DNA from: CAYQLK01 sp964418515
GTDB taxonomy: Bacteria; Patescibacteriota; Microgenomatia; CAYQLK01
DNA length: 24,447 nucleotides
Assembly: GCA_964418515.1 (NCBI GenBank)
Contig: CAYQLK010000013.1
Coordinates: 1-24,447, forward strand
Direction of reading: 5' to 3'
Shown here one piece after another: positions 6,411-14,999 of the stretch. Position 1 is the stretch's first letter, and every line of letters begins with the position of its first letter. Made by a program: the position numbers and the translations under genes. The notes under the pieces were generated by a model. That model saw only the letters and a program-made list of their open reading frames with translations, did not search any database and was not told the origin of the DNA.

Positions 6411-7042
6411 ATGCAGATTGTAAAAAGAGTTTTTGGAAGCAAAAAGATCGACGAAAAGCTGGACTTTGATCCGGAGCTTTTGCCGAAGCACGTAGTCCTT
6501 ATCCCTGATGGTAATAGAAGGTGGGCGAAGGAGCGACACTTACCATCTATTGAAGGTCACAGGAGAGGTTTGGAGCTGGCTAAACAATTGGCTACTGCCT
6601 GTCGTGATTGGGGAATTAGAACTGTTTCGATTTGGGCGTTTTCAACTGAGAATTGGGGAAGAGCAAAAGAAGAGGTTGGCTATTTAATGAAGGCCTTTGA
6701 TCAATATTTGAATGACAATCTCAAACAGTTTATTGATGATGGGGCAAGAATAAGAATCCTGGGAAGAAAAGATAGAATTCCAAAGCATTTACTGAAGACA
6801 ATTGAGAAGGTAGAAGAAATGACCGCTAAGGGGAGTGAGTATCAGTTGAATATTTGTTTGGATTATGGTGGAAGGGATGAGATAATTAGAGCAGTAAATG
6901 GGCTAATTAAGAAAGGTAAGAGCGTTACAGAGCAGGTTTTTTCAGACACATTGGACACTGCAGGATTACCTGATCCGGATTTTATAATTAGAACTTCGGG
7001 GGAGATGAGAACTTCGGGAATGATGCCTTGGCAGGCGGCTTA
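6411..7042 (+). CDS. uppS: Isoprenyl (undecaprenyl) diphosphate synthase, 3' end in gap
   Basis: About 210 residues of a cis-prenyltransferase, which adds isopentenyl units to make the polyprenyl diphosphate carrier for cell-wall and glycan synthesis. Motifs in order: IPDGNRRWAK with the metal-binding D33, GHRRG, STENWGR, LDYGGRDEI and the C-terminal RTSGEMRTSG followed by WQAA. The final part that normally ends the family (Tyr-Ala-Glu and about 30 more residues) is lost in the run of Ns starting at 7043. The sequence after the gap is not UppS-like. Real coordinates of the stop are therefore unknown. Confidence 0.93.
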
Positions 7043-7142
7043 NNNNNNNNNNNNNNNNNNNNNNNNNNNNNNNNNNNNNNNNNNNNNNNNNNNNNNNNNN
7101 NNNNNNNNNNNNNNNNNNNNNNNNNNNNNNNNNNNNNNNNNN
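7043..7142. other. Assembly gap of 100 N
   Basis: Exactly 100 N, the conventional length for a gap of unknown size. Protein evidence on both sides shows that a uppS 3' end and the first part of a NYN-domain gene are missing. By family lengths the true gap is probably a few hundred bases. Confidence 0.97.
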
Positions 7143-7334
7143 GATTTTTCGGTGTTAGTAAACTACCTAAAGAGCATGAGTTGTTTAGTGGAAGTTGTCG
7201 CTTTTGGGAAAAGCACCTCTTCAAAGTTAATCGAAGCCGCTGATAGATTTGTTGATTTGGATGGTGATGTACCAAGATTTACTAGAATAAGAAATCGAGG
7301 AATCGTGTCAAAGGTTATAAGAAACAGAAGGTAA
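7143..7334 (+). CDS. NYN-domain (LabA/DUF88-like) protein, C-terminal part
   Basis: 63 residues after the gap, ending at TAA 7332-7334. The text DFSVLVNYLKS, then VEVVAFGKSTSSKLIEAADRFVDL, is the C-terminal half of NYN domains, whose motif is normally Ser-Gly-Asp-Gly-Asp-Phe followed by Leu-Val-x-Tyr-Leu. The first Asp here would be the last acidic residue of that motif. NYN proteins are PIN-like nucleases or nuclease relatives. The tail is basic (IRNRGIVSKVIRNRR), suggesting nucleic-acid contact. It happens to be in the same frame as uppS through the Ns, but it belongs to a different family. The isomerase gene begins 14 bases downstream. Confidence 0.75.
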   Translation, partial: DFSVLVNYLKSMSCLVEVVAFGKSTSSKLIEAADRFVDLDGDVPRFTRIRNRGIVSKVIRNRR

Positions 7335-7348
7335 AAAGTAAAAATAAA

Positions 7349-8422
7349 ATGTTTCGATTGGACGATACTGACGAACTAAAAAAATTTAATAACTCTCACT
7401 TGGCTGATTCGATTCGTGGTTTGGATAAGCAAGTTGAACAGGTTTTTGAAGACTTAAAAAGTTTTGAATATTCGGAAAAATATAATGGCATAAAGAAAAT
7501 TGTTGTTTGTGGAATGGGTGGATCTGGACTTGGGATGAGGGTTTTTCAGAGTGTATTTTCAGAGCAGGTAAAAATTTCAATGGAGCTTGTAAATGGGTAT
7601 GTTTTGCCTAACTATGTTGATAGCGAAACACTGGTAATGCTCTGTTCATACTCTGGATCAACAGAAGAAGTGTTGTCTTGTCTAATGGATGCACAAAAAA
7701 GAAATGCAGTAATCAGTTATTTTTGTGCAGGGGGAGAGTTAGCTGATAGGGCGTCGAATATTGGTTTGGAAGGTTATGTTTTTGATCCCAAAAATAATCC
7801 ATCTAATCAGCCAAGGATGGGGTTAGGTTATGCAATAACAGCTCAGATTGTTCTGTTTGCCAAATTGGGTTTTATAGAGTTTGGCGAAGAAGAGAAAGAA
7901 AGTATTCTGAATGCGATTAAGGAATCTAATTTAAGATTTGGAGAGTTGATGCCAACTGAAAATAATCAAGCTAAGAAGGTGGCATTAGAGATTTTGGATA
8001 GGCAAGCATCGATTGTGGGGGCTGAACATTTGAGAGGCTCTGCGTGGGTAATGAGAAATCAAATTCATGAGAATGCTAAAAATTATGCAAATGCTTATTT
8101 TTTGCCAGAGTTGAACCATCATCTATTAGAAGGTTTGGGTTTTCCGGAAGGAATATGGGAGAAGTTGTATTTTGTATTATTGGAATCTGAAAATTTTTCT
8201 AAAAGAATTAAACAGCGATTTGAAATAACTAGAAAAGTTTTGCATAAGCAATCAATTGAATATGCTGTTTTTGTTCCGGACCAAAAATCAGTGTTAGGGG
8301 AAATTTATGAAGTCTTAATATTTGGATCCTGGGTTTCTTATTACTTGGCATATTTGAACGGTATAGATCCAGCGCCGATACCGTTTGTTGATTTTTTCAA
8401 AGAAGAATTGGGTAAATTATAG
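7349..8422 (+). CDS. Bifunctional phosphoglucose/phosphomannose isomerase
   Basis: 357 residues with two SIS folds, of the type first characterised in archaea. It interconverts fructose 6-phosphate with glucose 6-phosphate and mannose 6-phosphate, feeding glycolysis and sugar-nucleotide synthesis. Signatures: GMGGSGLG (residues 55-62), the phosphate-binding SYSGSTEE (100-107), PSNQPRMGLGY (151-161), NQIHENAK and the catalytic ELNHHLLEG, and the terminal VDFFKEELG. It starts at ATG 7349, 14 bases after the NYN gene, with a weak distant AGAAGG. It probably belongs to the same operon. Production of mannose-type sugars would suit the surface genes that follow, but that link is inference. Confidence 0.88.
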   Translation: MFRLDDTDELKKFNNSHLADSIRGLDKQVEQVFEDLKSFEYSEKYNGIKKIVVCGMGGSGLGMRVFQSVFSEQVKISMELVNGYVLPNYVDSETLVMLCSYSGSTEEVLSCLMDAQKRNAVISYFCAGGELADRASNIGLEGYVFDPKNNPSNQPRMGLGYAITAQIVLFAKLGFIEFGEEEKESILNAIKESNLRFGELMPTENNQAKKVALEILDRQASIVGAEHLRGSAWVMRNQIHENAKNYANAYFLPELNHHLLEGLGFPEGIWEKLYFVLLESENFSKRIKQRFEITRKVLHKQSIEYAVFVPDQKSVLGEIYEVLIFGSWVSYYLAYLNGIDPAPIPFVDFFKEELGKL

Positions 8423-8434
8423 CCTGAATTTGTT

Positions 8435-8446
8435 TTGACATATTGT
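8435..8446 (+). promoter_or_regulatory. Possible promoter elements before the giant surface gene
   Basis: A perfect TTGACA (8435-8440) ends 10 bases before the ATG, with TATTGT (8441-8446) immediately after it. No good -10 lies 17 bases downstream of the TTGACA, so which element is used is unclear. If transcription begins inside the frame, the ATG at 8484 would be the start. Confidence 0.25.
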
Positions 8447-8450
8447 CTCA

Positions 8451-11400
8451 ATGAGTGTGTTGTTTTATTATTTGGGGCAGTATATGGCTGCCTCTAAAAA
8501 TGATTATCCAGTATATAGATTGACGCTTAGTCGTAAGAGTAGGCTTGCTAGGACGTTCAAGAACTTGGCAGTTCTGAATGTTTTGTCTTTATTAATTTTT
8601 TCTTCACTTTTTGCTCCACTTATACAATTTAATATTTTGAATTCTAGGCCTTTGGATAGGTTGTTCGAAACTATGGCAGCCGAACAAAGTTTTGGTGATG
8701 AAACTCCACAGACCGACAAAGAAATCATTATTACCAGAGAGGTTTGTGGAATATCGGGTTCAGTTGAGGTGACTTTTGCGTGGAAAGAAATTGATAATTC
8801 GAGCAAATATAATTTAGAGATTTCGAGGATGACCGAGTTTGATCCTGCCTCGACATTGACAGCGGTAACTTCGTCGTTAGAACACACCGTAACTCTGGAT
8901 GCTGATGTAAGGTTTAGGGTCAGAGTTGTTGGTGAAGGTGAAAGTGGCGAGACTAGATCGTCACTTGCAGCTACTTATTACAACACTGATTGTGCCCAAG
9001 AAAAAGAGACGAATCGGTTGGCAGCTTATTCCAAGACATTAAGTGAAAATATTGGATCAGGTGGCAGTGGTGGTGTGGTGGCTGGTGAGAGTACGGAAAT
9101 TGCACAATCTTTGCCAGCGTCTTTCGATATGGCGTCAACTCCTACCACGACTTGTATAAACAGTACTAATATTCGGGTTAATTTTAATTGGACCATTTCT
9201 TCGGGGGCCAGTAACTACGAACTATATTGGACTAATCAAGTCCCAGTTGGAGGGGCAAATGTTGATGTTCGACAGAGTCAGTATTTCAGAGATACTTCGA
9301 CGACCAATATTTACAGTAATCCGACTTTTTCTCCTAATCAGAGACTTTTTTATGACATAAGAGCAATAAATGGTGCTGGTAACACTTGGACAACCAATGG
9401 TTACTACTATATTGATTTGCCGACTTGTGCCGTACCTACTCCTACACCAACAAATGTTCCACCTACTCCAACTCCGACACGAACACCGACCCCAACTCCA
9501 ACTAGGACTCCTACTCCGACAACAGCCGTAGCAACCCCAACCCCGACAACTCCTGTTAGTGCGATGACTTGTAAAATGAATCCAGATACGACATTTAATC
9601 TAACGGTTGGATCATCACCAGTAAATCAAAACTTTAATGTCACAGTATCAAATCTTGAAAAGGGAGAGTTATTTATAGGTGCAACTTATGTAGATGGAAC
9701 GGTGAGGTTTTTCAAACAGCAACCAAATGCGGAGCTGGTTTTGTCTGCTAATGCGAGAATAAAATCTGGTTCAGATCAAGGGTATTACAATTCTCCAAGT
9801 GTTGGTGGAAGTAGGATTTTTAATTTCACAATTTCTTTAGACGCTAATCACGGTGCTCAATCTGCAGCTTATACCATAAGCGCTTTTTATATTCAGACTG
9901 TAGTGAATGGTCAGCAAGTGGGAAGCAACAAACAGTGTAATGGTGCCTCAAGCGGTTTGGGTGGAATGGTTATCAATACACTTGCCGGACCGACACCAAC
10001 CCCAACGCCAACACCCCCTTCGGTGGGTACTTTTTCAATTAGCTATTCTGGTGTATCTTCGGTTGAACCGATAGATAGAGGTCAAACAAAGACTTTTAAT
10101 GTCATCTATAAAGATACAAGTAATTGGGGAGGTAAGCCTGTTGAGATTTATGTTAACGACAGCGCATTGACGAGTAATAACACAACTTCACTGGATAATG
10201 GAAATGTCTATTTGTCCTTTGCTCAAAAGACGATTTATCCAACAACCGTTCAACAGTCTTTGTCTTTTACATTGAGTGCGAACCAGTATGCGACTGCGAA
10301 AGACTTTGTTTTTAAGTTACAGGGTTTATATGTCGCATCTTCACTAGTTCTACCATCATCATCAGCAACGGGTTTTGCGGTATCGAACCAGTTTACGGCT
10401 CGAGTTGCTGCTCCTATTAGCCCAACACCTACTGCGACCAGTGTTCAAAATACTCCTACGCCTACAACTACAGTTCAAAACACCCCAACACCTACTTCGT
10501 TCATTTCAAATATGACCTGTGTGATGAATCCTGCTAGTGGCGTATTTAATATTCAGGCTAGCTCTACAGGACCATTATATTATCCATTTACATTAACAGC
10601 TAATAATTTAGACAGGGGAGAATTGTATGTAGGGGTTAATTATGAAGAAGCAGGAGTGTTTAAGTTTTTCAATTACGAACCAAATAATACAATTCCATTG
10701 TCTGACCATCCGACCTTTTCAGCTTCGATAAGGTCGGACGACACAGGTTATTACAATTCTCCCGGTGGGGGTTCAAAAACGTTTAAATTTAATATTATTT
10801 TGAGTGTGAATCATCCAGGAGCAACTCCCGCTTACCGTCTACCGGAAATCTATATTCAGACTGTAGATCGAAGCAGTGGAGAGGCTCAACAGATTGGTAG
10901 TAACAAGAACTGTACTACTAACGGTATTACTATAAACACAATCGGAGCACCAACACCGACGGCAACTAATGCGCCTACTTCGACTCCTACACCCACTGGA
11001 ACTGTTCCGACGCCAACTGCGACCGTTACTCCATCAGCTAATATTGCTTGTTCTTTAAGTGTTACTGCAACTGATTTTGTTCGAGGAACTGCGGCAAGTA
11101 GTTTGGGTAATATTGCAATGAGTGGAGGAGTAAGTGGGGCAGCATATTATATTGGCTTAATTAGTGGAGTAAATAACACTCTTTTTGCAAATCAGCCAGG
11201 AAATAAAATTGAAATTGGGGATAAAGATTTTAATCCTCTAAAAGTTTATCCGCAGGCAACTACATTCTCTGGATCTAGTGGTCAGACTGGCGTGTTTATT
11301 GATCCTTCAAATACGGTTTTGAGTGGAAGTTACGGTTTTGAGCTGGGGTTGTTTACGCAATCAGCTGTTTTGGTTAAGAAATGTGGAAACCTTATTTCTC

Positions 11401-14400
11401 TGACAGTTTCGGACGGAGGATCTAATCCGACTCCTTTAGGTAAAGTAACACTTGAAACATGTAATGTTGGCAAGGTGAACGCTACTTTGGACTGGTCGCT
11501 TTGGTCTTCGACAATTGGATCAACTCCGACAAAATATGTTTGGGAATATAATTATGGAGGATCAATTGGAACGGGGGAGAGTGGGTATGTAACTAGTGAA
11601 AGTTTTTCAAGAACAGCAAACATAACAGGGCTTACTTCCCAAGCAGAAATTGCATGGAGAGCTAAGGCGTATAACGGAAGCACTTTGTTGGCAACCTCTC
11701 CGGTTTTTAGCCACACAACAATATATTGTGAACCACCTGTAGCGACGGGAACGACTGGTGTTGGGGACTCGATAATGTTGGGCGCTAAGAGTACTTTGGA
11801 AGCAAGTATCCCAGGAATTGATATTGATGCGGTGGTAAGTAGAGGGGCAGCAGCAGGAATTTCGGTTCTACAATCAAAACTGGATTCTGGAACGCTTGGA
11901 GCCAAAGTAATAGTTGGACTTGGTACGAATAATGGGATTACTGATTCTCAGATTGATCAAATAGCATCGATAGTTGCATCGCCTCGTAAACTTTATCTAA
12001 TAACAGTAAAAGTGCCTCAAGGTCATGAGGTTTCATCAAACAACGTGATTCGAGATGGTGCGGCTAGACATGGTGCTACGTTAATTGATTGGTATTCGAA
12101 CTCGATAAACCACCCTGAATATTTTGCGTCTGATGGAATACATTTAACCAGCCAAGGTATAAGTGCTTATTCAAATCTTGTTTTGGTAGCATTGGGTTCA
12201 ACTCCAGTTACTACACCTCCAGGCGAGTTTACGGTTTTAAATAGAGTATTTAACTGTGTTGATGCGAATAATATAAATATTGTTTTCACTTGGTCTCAGT
12301 CATCAGGAGCAGTTAGGTATGATCTTTATTGGGAGAGGACTCCGAATGGCACAGCTTCGTTTGATATTAGAAACGAACAATATCTTGCAGGTTCAAGTAC
12401 AACCCTTAGTCACTCTAACTCAACATTTGCTCCGAACCAGAGACTTTGGTATGACGTAAAAGCCGTAAGTGCTAGTGGTGGAAGTGTTTGGTCTCAGAAT
12501 GGTACATATTATGTAGATTTGCCGACCTGTTCTTCTCCAACCGCAACACCGACAAATACACCAGTTCCAACGGCCACTGCAACACCAACCAAGACTCCAA
12601 CAAATGTGCCAACAGCGACACCGACAAGTACTCCAGTGCCAACAGCAACGCCTACACCTACAGCGACTCCAACTCCACAAATCGCTATGTCTTGTTCGAT
12701 TACTCCAACATTGCTTGCATTAAAAACTGGCCAAATATTGCCATTTACAGTTACGGCAAACAATCTTGATCAAGGAGATTTATATGTAGGTGCTTACTAC
12801 TTTGACGATTCAAATGGACACTTCTTTAAGCTTCAGAGCGGAATAGTCACACTTAGCGACCAAGCCAGAATTATTTCGGCTGATGCAAGTGCGGGATATT
12901 ATCAATCAGCTTTAGGAGGGGGATCGAGACAGTTTGCGTTTAAGATTGAGGCTGATGCAAACGGTCCAGTTGGTCAATATACCTTGAGAGAATTTTTTAT
13001 TCAGACAGTTAGGAATGGACAGTTTATCCGAAACACAAATTGTGTAACTGGAGGAACTCAATTGGTTATTAATGTGAGTGCAGGTATAGTGCCAACTAAT
13101 ACTCCAACAAAAACTCCTACCCCAACTGCAACACCCCAACCCGGAACACCGACAAATACTCCGGTTGTTAATACGCCTACACCAACTATAACGAGTGCAC
13201 CTGGAAGTTTTAAGCCTGTGATTAGTGATGCTTCTACGACTTGTAGCTCGATTAGTAATGCAGAAATCTTAGTTAATTGGGGAGCTGTTAGTGGTATCGA
13301 GGGCTTTGGAATTGAGATGACAACTGCAGCGTTTAGTCCTTCTGACTTTAGTTACTTTAGGTACCCATCAGATTGGAGTAATTTGACGAGCCTATATCAG
13401 CAGACAAGAATTAGTGATTATGCGTTTATTTCGAATGTAAATTATCAGATTAGGATAACGGCAATTAAATCTGATGGAACACAATATCAGTCTGATGTTA
13501 AAACCGTCTTAACAGGGGACTGTGCCAAATTGTCTGCCGATGTTGGTGGCTTGAACGGTTCCGCATCTAATAAATTAGTACCAATGACTATTGGTGGAGA
13601 TGTTGTGCCAAATGCCTTCGCGGCAGTTGCTTTGTATAACAACGGTTGGGAGAGGCCAGTTCAAATTGAGGTTAGAGGAGTTGGTGGGGTTTATCAACCA
13701 ATAACTACCTCAGGACAGGAAGTACAAATTGGTGCAGGAGTATTTGTAAAAGCTAAAGCGTCGGGAACACTGACTTCACCGTTTGTAAAAAATGCACCTT
13801 CTTATCGAGAAATATCATATCGAACAGTATACTTTGATGCTTATGCTACGGCCGATGCTCAGGTCGGTAGTGATCCGATTTTTATGATTAGAATTAAAGA
13901 TGGTGCGACCTATTATGATGGTGCTAGCTACGGGGCCGCAATTCCGATTGCTAAAAAAGCTACATATAATGGAACCAAAGAGTCAGGGTTTGAGTTTATG
14001 AGGGTACTCGCTGGTGGAGAAAACGGAGGAGGGTGCAGGGGGTCGAGTTGTTATGAGGTTAATTACAATCCACAAAGAGCAAAATTATTAGTAGGGATGT
14101 GGGGAACCGAATCTGGTTGGAGTACCGTGGGAACTAGTGGCTGTGACCAGTTTGGCTGTCACTCAGGGTCAATGTACTCATTTGGTGCAACTGATTGGGA
14201 CAGATGGGGTGGCGAGACAGGGTTTTATGATAGTAGTTTGCCTAATGGTGGAAGAGGTAATTTTGAGACCGAAACAAAAGCTGTTGATAGGATGTTTACT
14301 CAGTCGTTTAATGATCCTTCGTCAGGATCGTTTAGGATGTATGCGCCAACATATTTTGGTCCATGGAATTTAGGGGATGATAATCCAACGTATGGCGGAA

Positions 14401-14486
14401 ACTGGTGTACGCACCCTTCAAATGGGTATAGAGCTGCTTATAATACTGGTCTACTTAATGATTTAGGTCCTAACTGTTACGATTAA
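8451..14486 (+). CDS. Giant modular surface protein with SGNH domain and Thr/Pro linkers
   Basis: 2011 residues. A basic N-terminus and one hydrophobic segment (about 38-61) act as signal or anchor; the rest is probably outside the cell. Approximate order: fibronectin-like domain 90-180; module A1 228-326; Thr/Pro linker; module B1 371-506; linker; beta domain 523-653; linker; B2 687-832; linker; beta domain 863-985; fibronectin-like 990-1097; SGNH domain 1098-1250; A2 1258-1362; linker; B3 1412-1543; linker; fibronectin-like 1584-1693; C-terminal region to 2011. The SGNH domain resembles the extracellular acetyltransferase domain of OatA: GDS with S1107, GLGTN with N1160, DGIH with D1228 and H1231. 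The end (GMWGTESGW, E1887) is weakly lysozyme-like. ATG 8451 is used; M12 at 8484 is an alternative. Likely an envelope or wall-modifying adhesin; the exact role is unknown. Confidence 0.85.
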   Translation: MSVLFYYLGQYMAASKNDYPVYRLTLSRKSRLARTFKNLAVLNVLSLLIFSSLFAPLIQFNILNSRPLDRLFETMAAEQSFGDETPQTDKEIIITREVCGISGSVEVTFAWKEIDNSSKYNLEISRMTEFDPASTLTAVTSSLEHTVTLDADVRFRVRVVGEGESGETRSSLAATYYNTDCAQEKETNRLAAYSKTLSENIGSGGSGGVVAGESTEIAQSLPASFDMASTPTTTCINSTNIRVNFNWTISSGASNYELYWTNQVPVGGANVDVRQSQYFRDTSTTNIYSNPTFSPNQRLFYDIRAINGAGNTWTTNGYYYIDLPTCAVPTPTPTNVPPTPTPTRTPTPTPTRTPTPTTAVATPTPTTPVSAMTCKMNPDTTFNLTVGSSPVNQNFNVTVSNLEKGELFIGATYVDGTVRFFKQQPNAELVLSANARIKSGSDQGYYNSPSVGGSRIFNFTISLDANHGAQSAAYTISAFYIQTVVNGQQVGSNKQCNGASSGLGGMVINTLAGPTPTPTPTPPSVGTFSISYSGVSSVEPIDRGQTKTFNVIYKDTSNWGGKPVEIYVNDSALTSNNTTSLDNGNVYLSFAQKTIYPTTVQQSLSFTLSANQYATAKDFVFKLQGLYVASSLVLPSSSATGFAVSNQFTARVAAPISPTPTATSVQNTPTPTTTVQNTPTPTSFISNMTCVMNPASGVFNIQASSTGPLYYPFTLTANNLDRGELYVGVNYEEAGVFKFFNYEPNNTIPLSDHPTFSASIRSDDTGYYNSPGGGSKTFKFNIILSVNHPGATPAYRLPEIYIQTVDRSSGEAQQIGSNKNCTTNGITINTIGAPTPTATNAPTSTPTPTGTVPTPTATVTPSANIACSLSVTATDFVRGTAASSLGNIAMSGGVSGAAYYIGLISGVNNTLFANQPGNKIEIGDKDFNPLKVYPQATTFSGSSGQTGVFIDPSNTVLSGSYGFELGLFTQSAVLVKKCGNLISLTVSDGGSNPTPLGKVTLETCNVGKVNATLDWSLWSSTIGSTPTKYVWEYNYGGSIGTGESGYVTSESFSRTANITGLTSQAEIAWRAKAYNGSTLLATSPVFSHTTIYCEPPVATGTTGVGDSIMLGAKSTLEASIPGIDIDAVVSRGAAAGISVLQSKLDSGTLGAKVIVGLGTNNGITDSQIDQIASIVASPRKLYLITVKVPQGHEVSSNNVIRDGAARHGATLIDWYSNSINHPEYFASDGIHLTSQGISAYSNLVLVALGSTPVTTPPGEFTVLNRVFNCVDANNINIVFTWSQSSGAVRYDLYWERTPNGTASFDIRNEQYLAGSSTTLSHSNSTFAPNQRLWYDVKAVSASGGSVWSQNGTYYVDLPTCSSPTATPTNTPVPTATATPTKTPTNVPTATPTSTPVPTATPTPTATPTPQIAMSCSITPTLLALKTGQILPFTVTANNLDQGDLYVGAYYFDDSNGHFFKLQSGIVTLSDQARIISADASAGYYQSALGGGSRQFAFKIEADANGPVGQYTLREFFIQTVRNGQFIRNTNCVTGGTQLVINVSAGIVPTNTPTKTPTPTATPQPGTPTNTPVVNTPTPTITSAPGSFKPVISDASTTCSSISNAEILVNWGAVSGIEGFGIEMTTAAFSPSDFSYFRYPSDWSNLTSLYQQTRISDYAFISNVNYQIRITAIKSDGTQYQSDVKTVLTGDCAKLSADVGGLNGSASNKLVPMTIGGDVVPNAFAAVALYNNGWERPVQIEVRGVGGVYQPITTSGQEVQIGAGVFVKAKASGTLTSPFVKNAPSYREISYRTVYFDAYATADAQVGSDPIFMIRIKDGATYYDGASYGAAIPIAKKATYNGTKESGFEFMRVLAGGENGGGCRGSSCYEVNYNPQRAKLLVGMWGTESGWSTVGTSGCDQFGCHSGSMYSFGATDWDRWGGETGFYDSSLPNGGRGNFETETKAVDRMFTQSFNDPSSGSFRMYAPTYFGPWNLGDDNPTYGGNWCTHPSNGYRAAYNTGLLNDLGPNCYD
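9424..9560 (+). repeat. Thr/Pro-coding low-complexity linker DNA
   Basis: Tandem ACN/CCN codons encode alternating Thr-Pro. The same kind of stretch recurs at about 9990-10018, 10420-10500, 10950-11035, 12535-12680 and 13090-13200. Each separates two folded modules of the giant protein. The codons vary (acc, aca, act, acg), so the amino-acid pattern is kept rather than a recent DNA expansion. Confidence 0.75.
12535..12680 (+). repeat. Longest Thr/Pro-coding linker
   Basis: About 48 codons of Thr, Pro, Ala, Val and Asn in short tandem units, between module A2 and module B3 of the giant protein. It mirrors the linker between A1 and B1 at 9424-9560. Confidence 0.75.
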
Positions 14487-14489
14487 AAT

Positions 14490-14984
14490 ATGGAAAATAA
14501 TTCGGAAATGGCAAATAGTACTAATAACAAGAGGTTAACAAAAAAACACTTACTGGTATTAGGTTTAGTAATACTTATGATTGGGGTAGGTGTGTATATG
14601 TTTACCAGAAATAATGAACCAAATTACGAACAAGCTGATTTAGTCAAAACTGAGCTTTATATTGATCCTAAAGTAGAAGATTTGGCTAGTTTTGTTTCAG
14701 AATTACCTTATGAAACCGACGGTTATATGGTCGAATATTATCCAAACTCTGGATTTTACTTTATTACATTACGAGGCCAAACTGATGTGGAAGTAAATAA
14801 TAATAAGAATAAGGCGAATGACTGGATTGTTTCCCATACTGCTTTTTCAGAAAACAATAGTTTTTGTGGGCAAAAATACCAAATAGTATTACCGCCAAAG
14901 GGTGATAATGTTGAGGTTAATAATTTGGAAAGTATGTTGACAATGCCGGGTTGTAATTACGCAAAACCTGAGAATACAAATTAA
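14490..14984 (+). CDS. Small membrane-anchored extracytoplasmic protein
   Basis: 164 residues: a polar basic N-terminus (residues 1-20), one membrane helix (about 21-38, LLVLGLVILMIGVGVYMF) and an outside domain of about 125 residues. The domain has two Cys (SFCGQKY and MPGCNYA) that could form a disulfide. The gene begins 3 bases after the giant gene ends and is almost certainly cotranscribed with it, so it may be an accessory or anchoring partner. No Shine-Dalgarno is visible. I do not recognise the family. It converges on the minus-strand gene ending at 15000, with 15 bases between. Confidence 0.75.
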   Translation: MENNSEMANSTNNKRLTKKHLLVLGLVILMIGVGVYMFTRNNEPNYEQADLVKTELYIDPKVEDLASFVSELPYETDGYMVEYYPNSGFYFITLRGQTDVEVNNNKNKANDWIVSHTAFSENNSFCGQKYQIVLPPKGDNVEVNNLESMLTMPGCNYAKPENTN

Positions 14985-14999
14985 ACGAAAAGAGAATTT

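Noticed and set aside
6411..7334. A single 307-residue protein through the run of Ns
   Set aside because: The frame is open only because 100 N leaves an arbitrary phase. The two ends match different families (UppS and NYN), so they are listed as two partial genes.
12420..12763. Cys/Trp-rich or Val/Gly-rich reading frames opposite the Thr/Pro linker
   Set aside because: They are the complement of the ACN/CCN repeats in the giant gene. The repetitive composition makes long open frames on any strand.
9424..13200. CRISPR or VNTR array in the periodic C-rich stretches
   Set aside because: The period is a codon pair coding Thr-Pro with varied third bases. There are no spacers or constant-length direct repeats.
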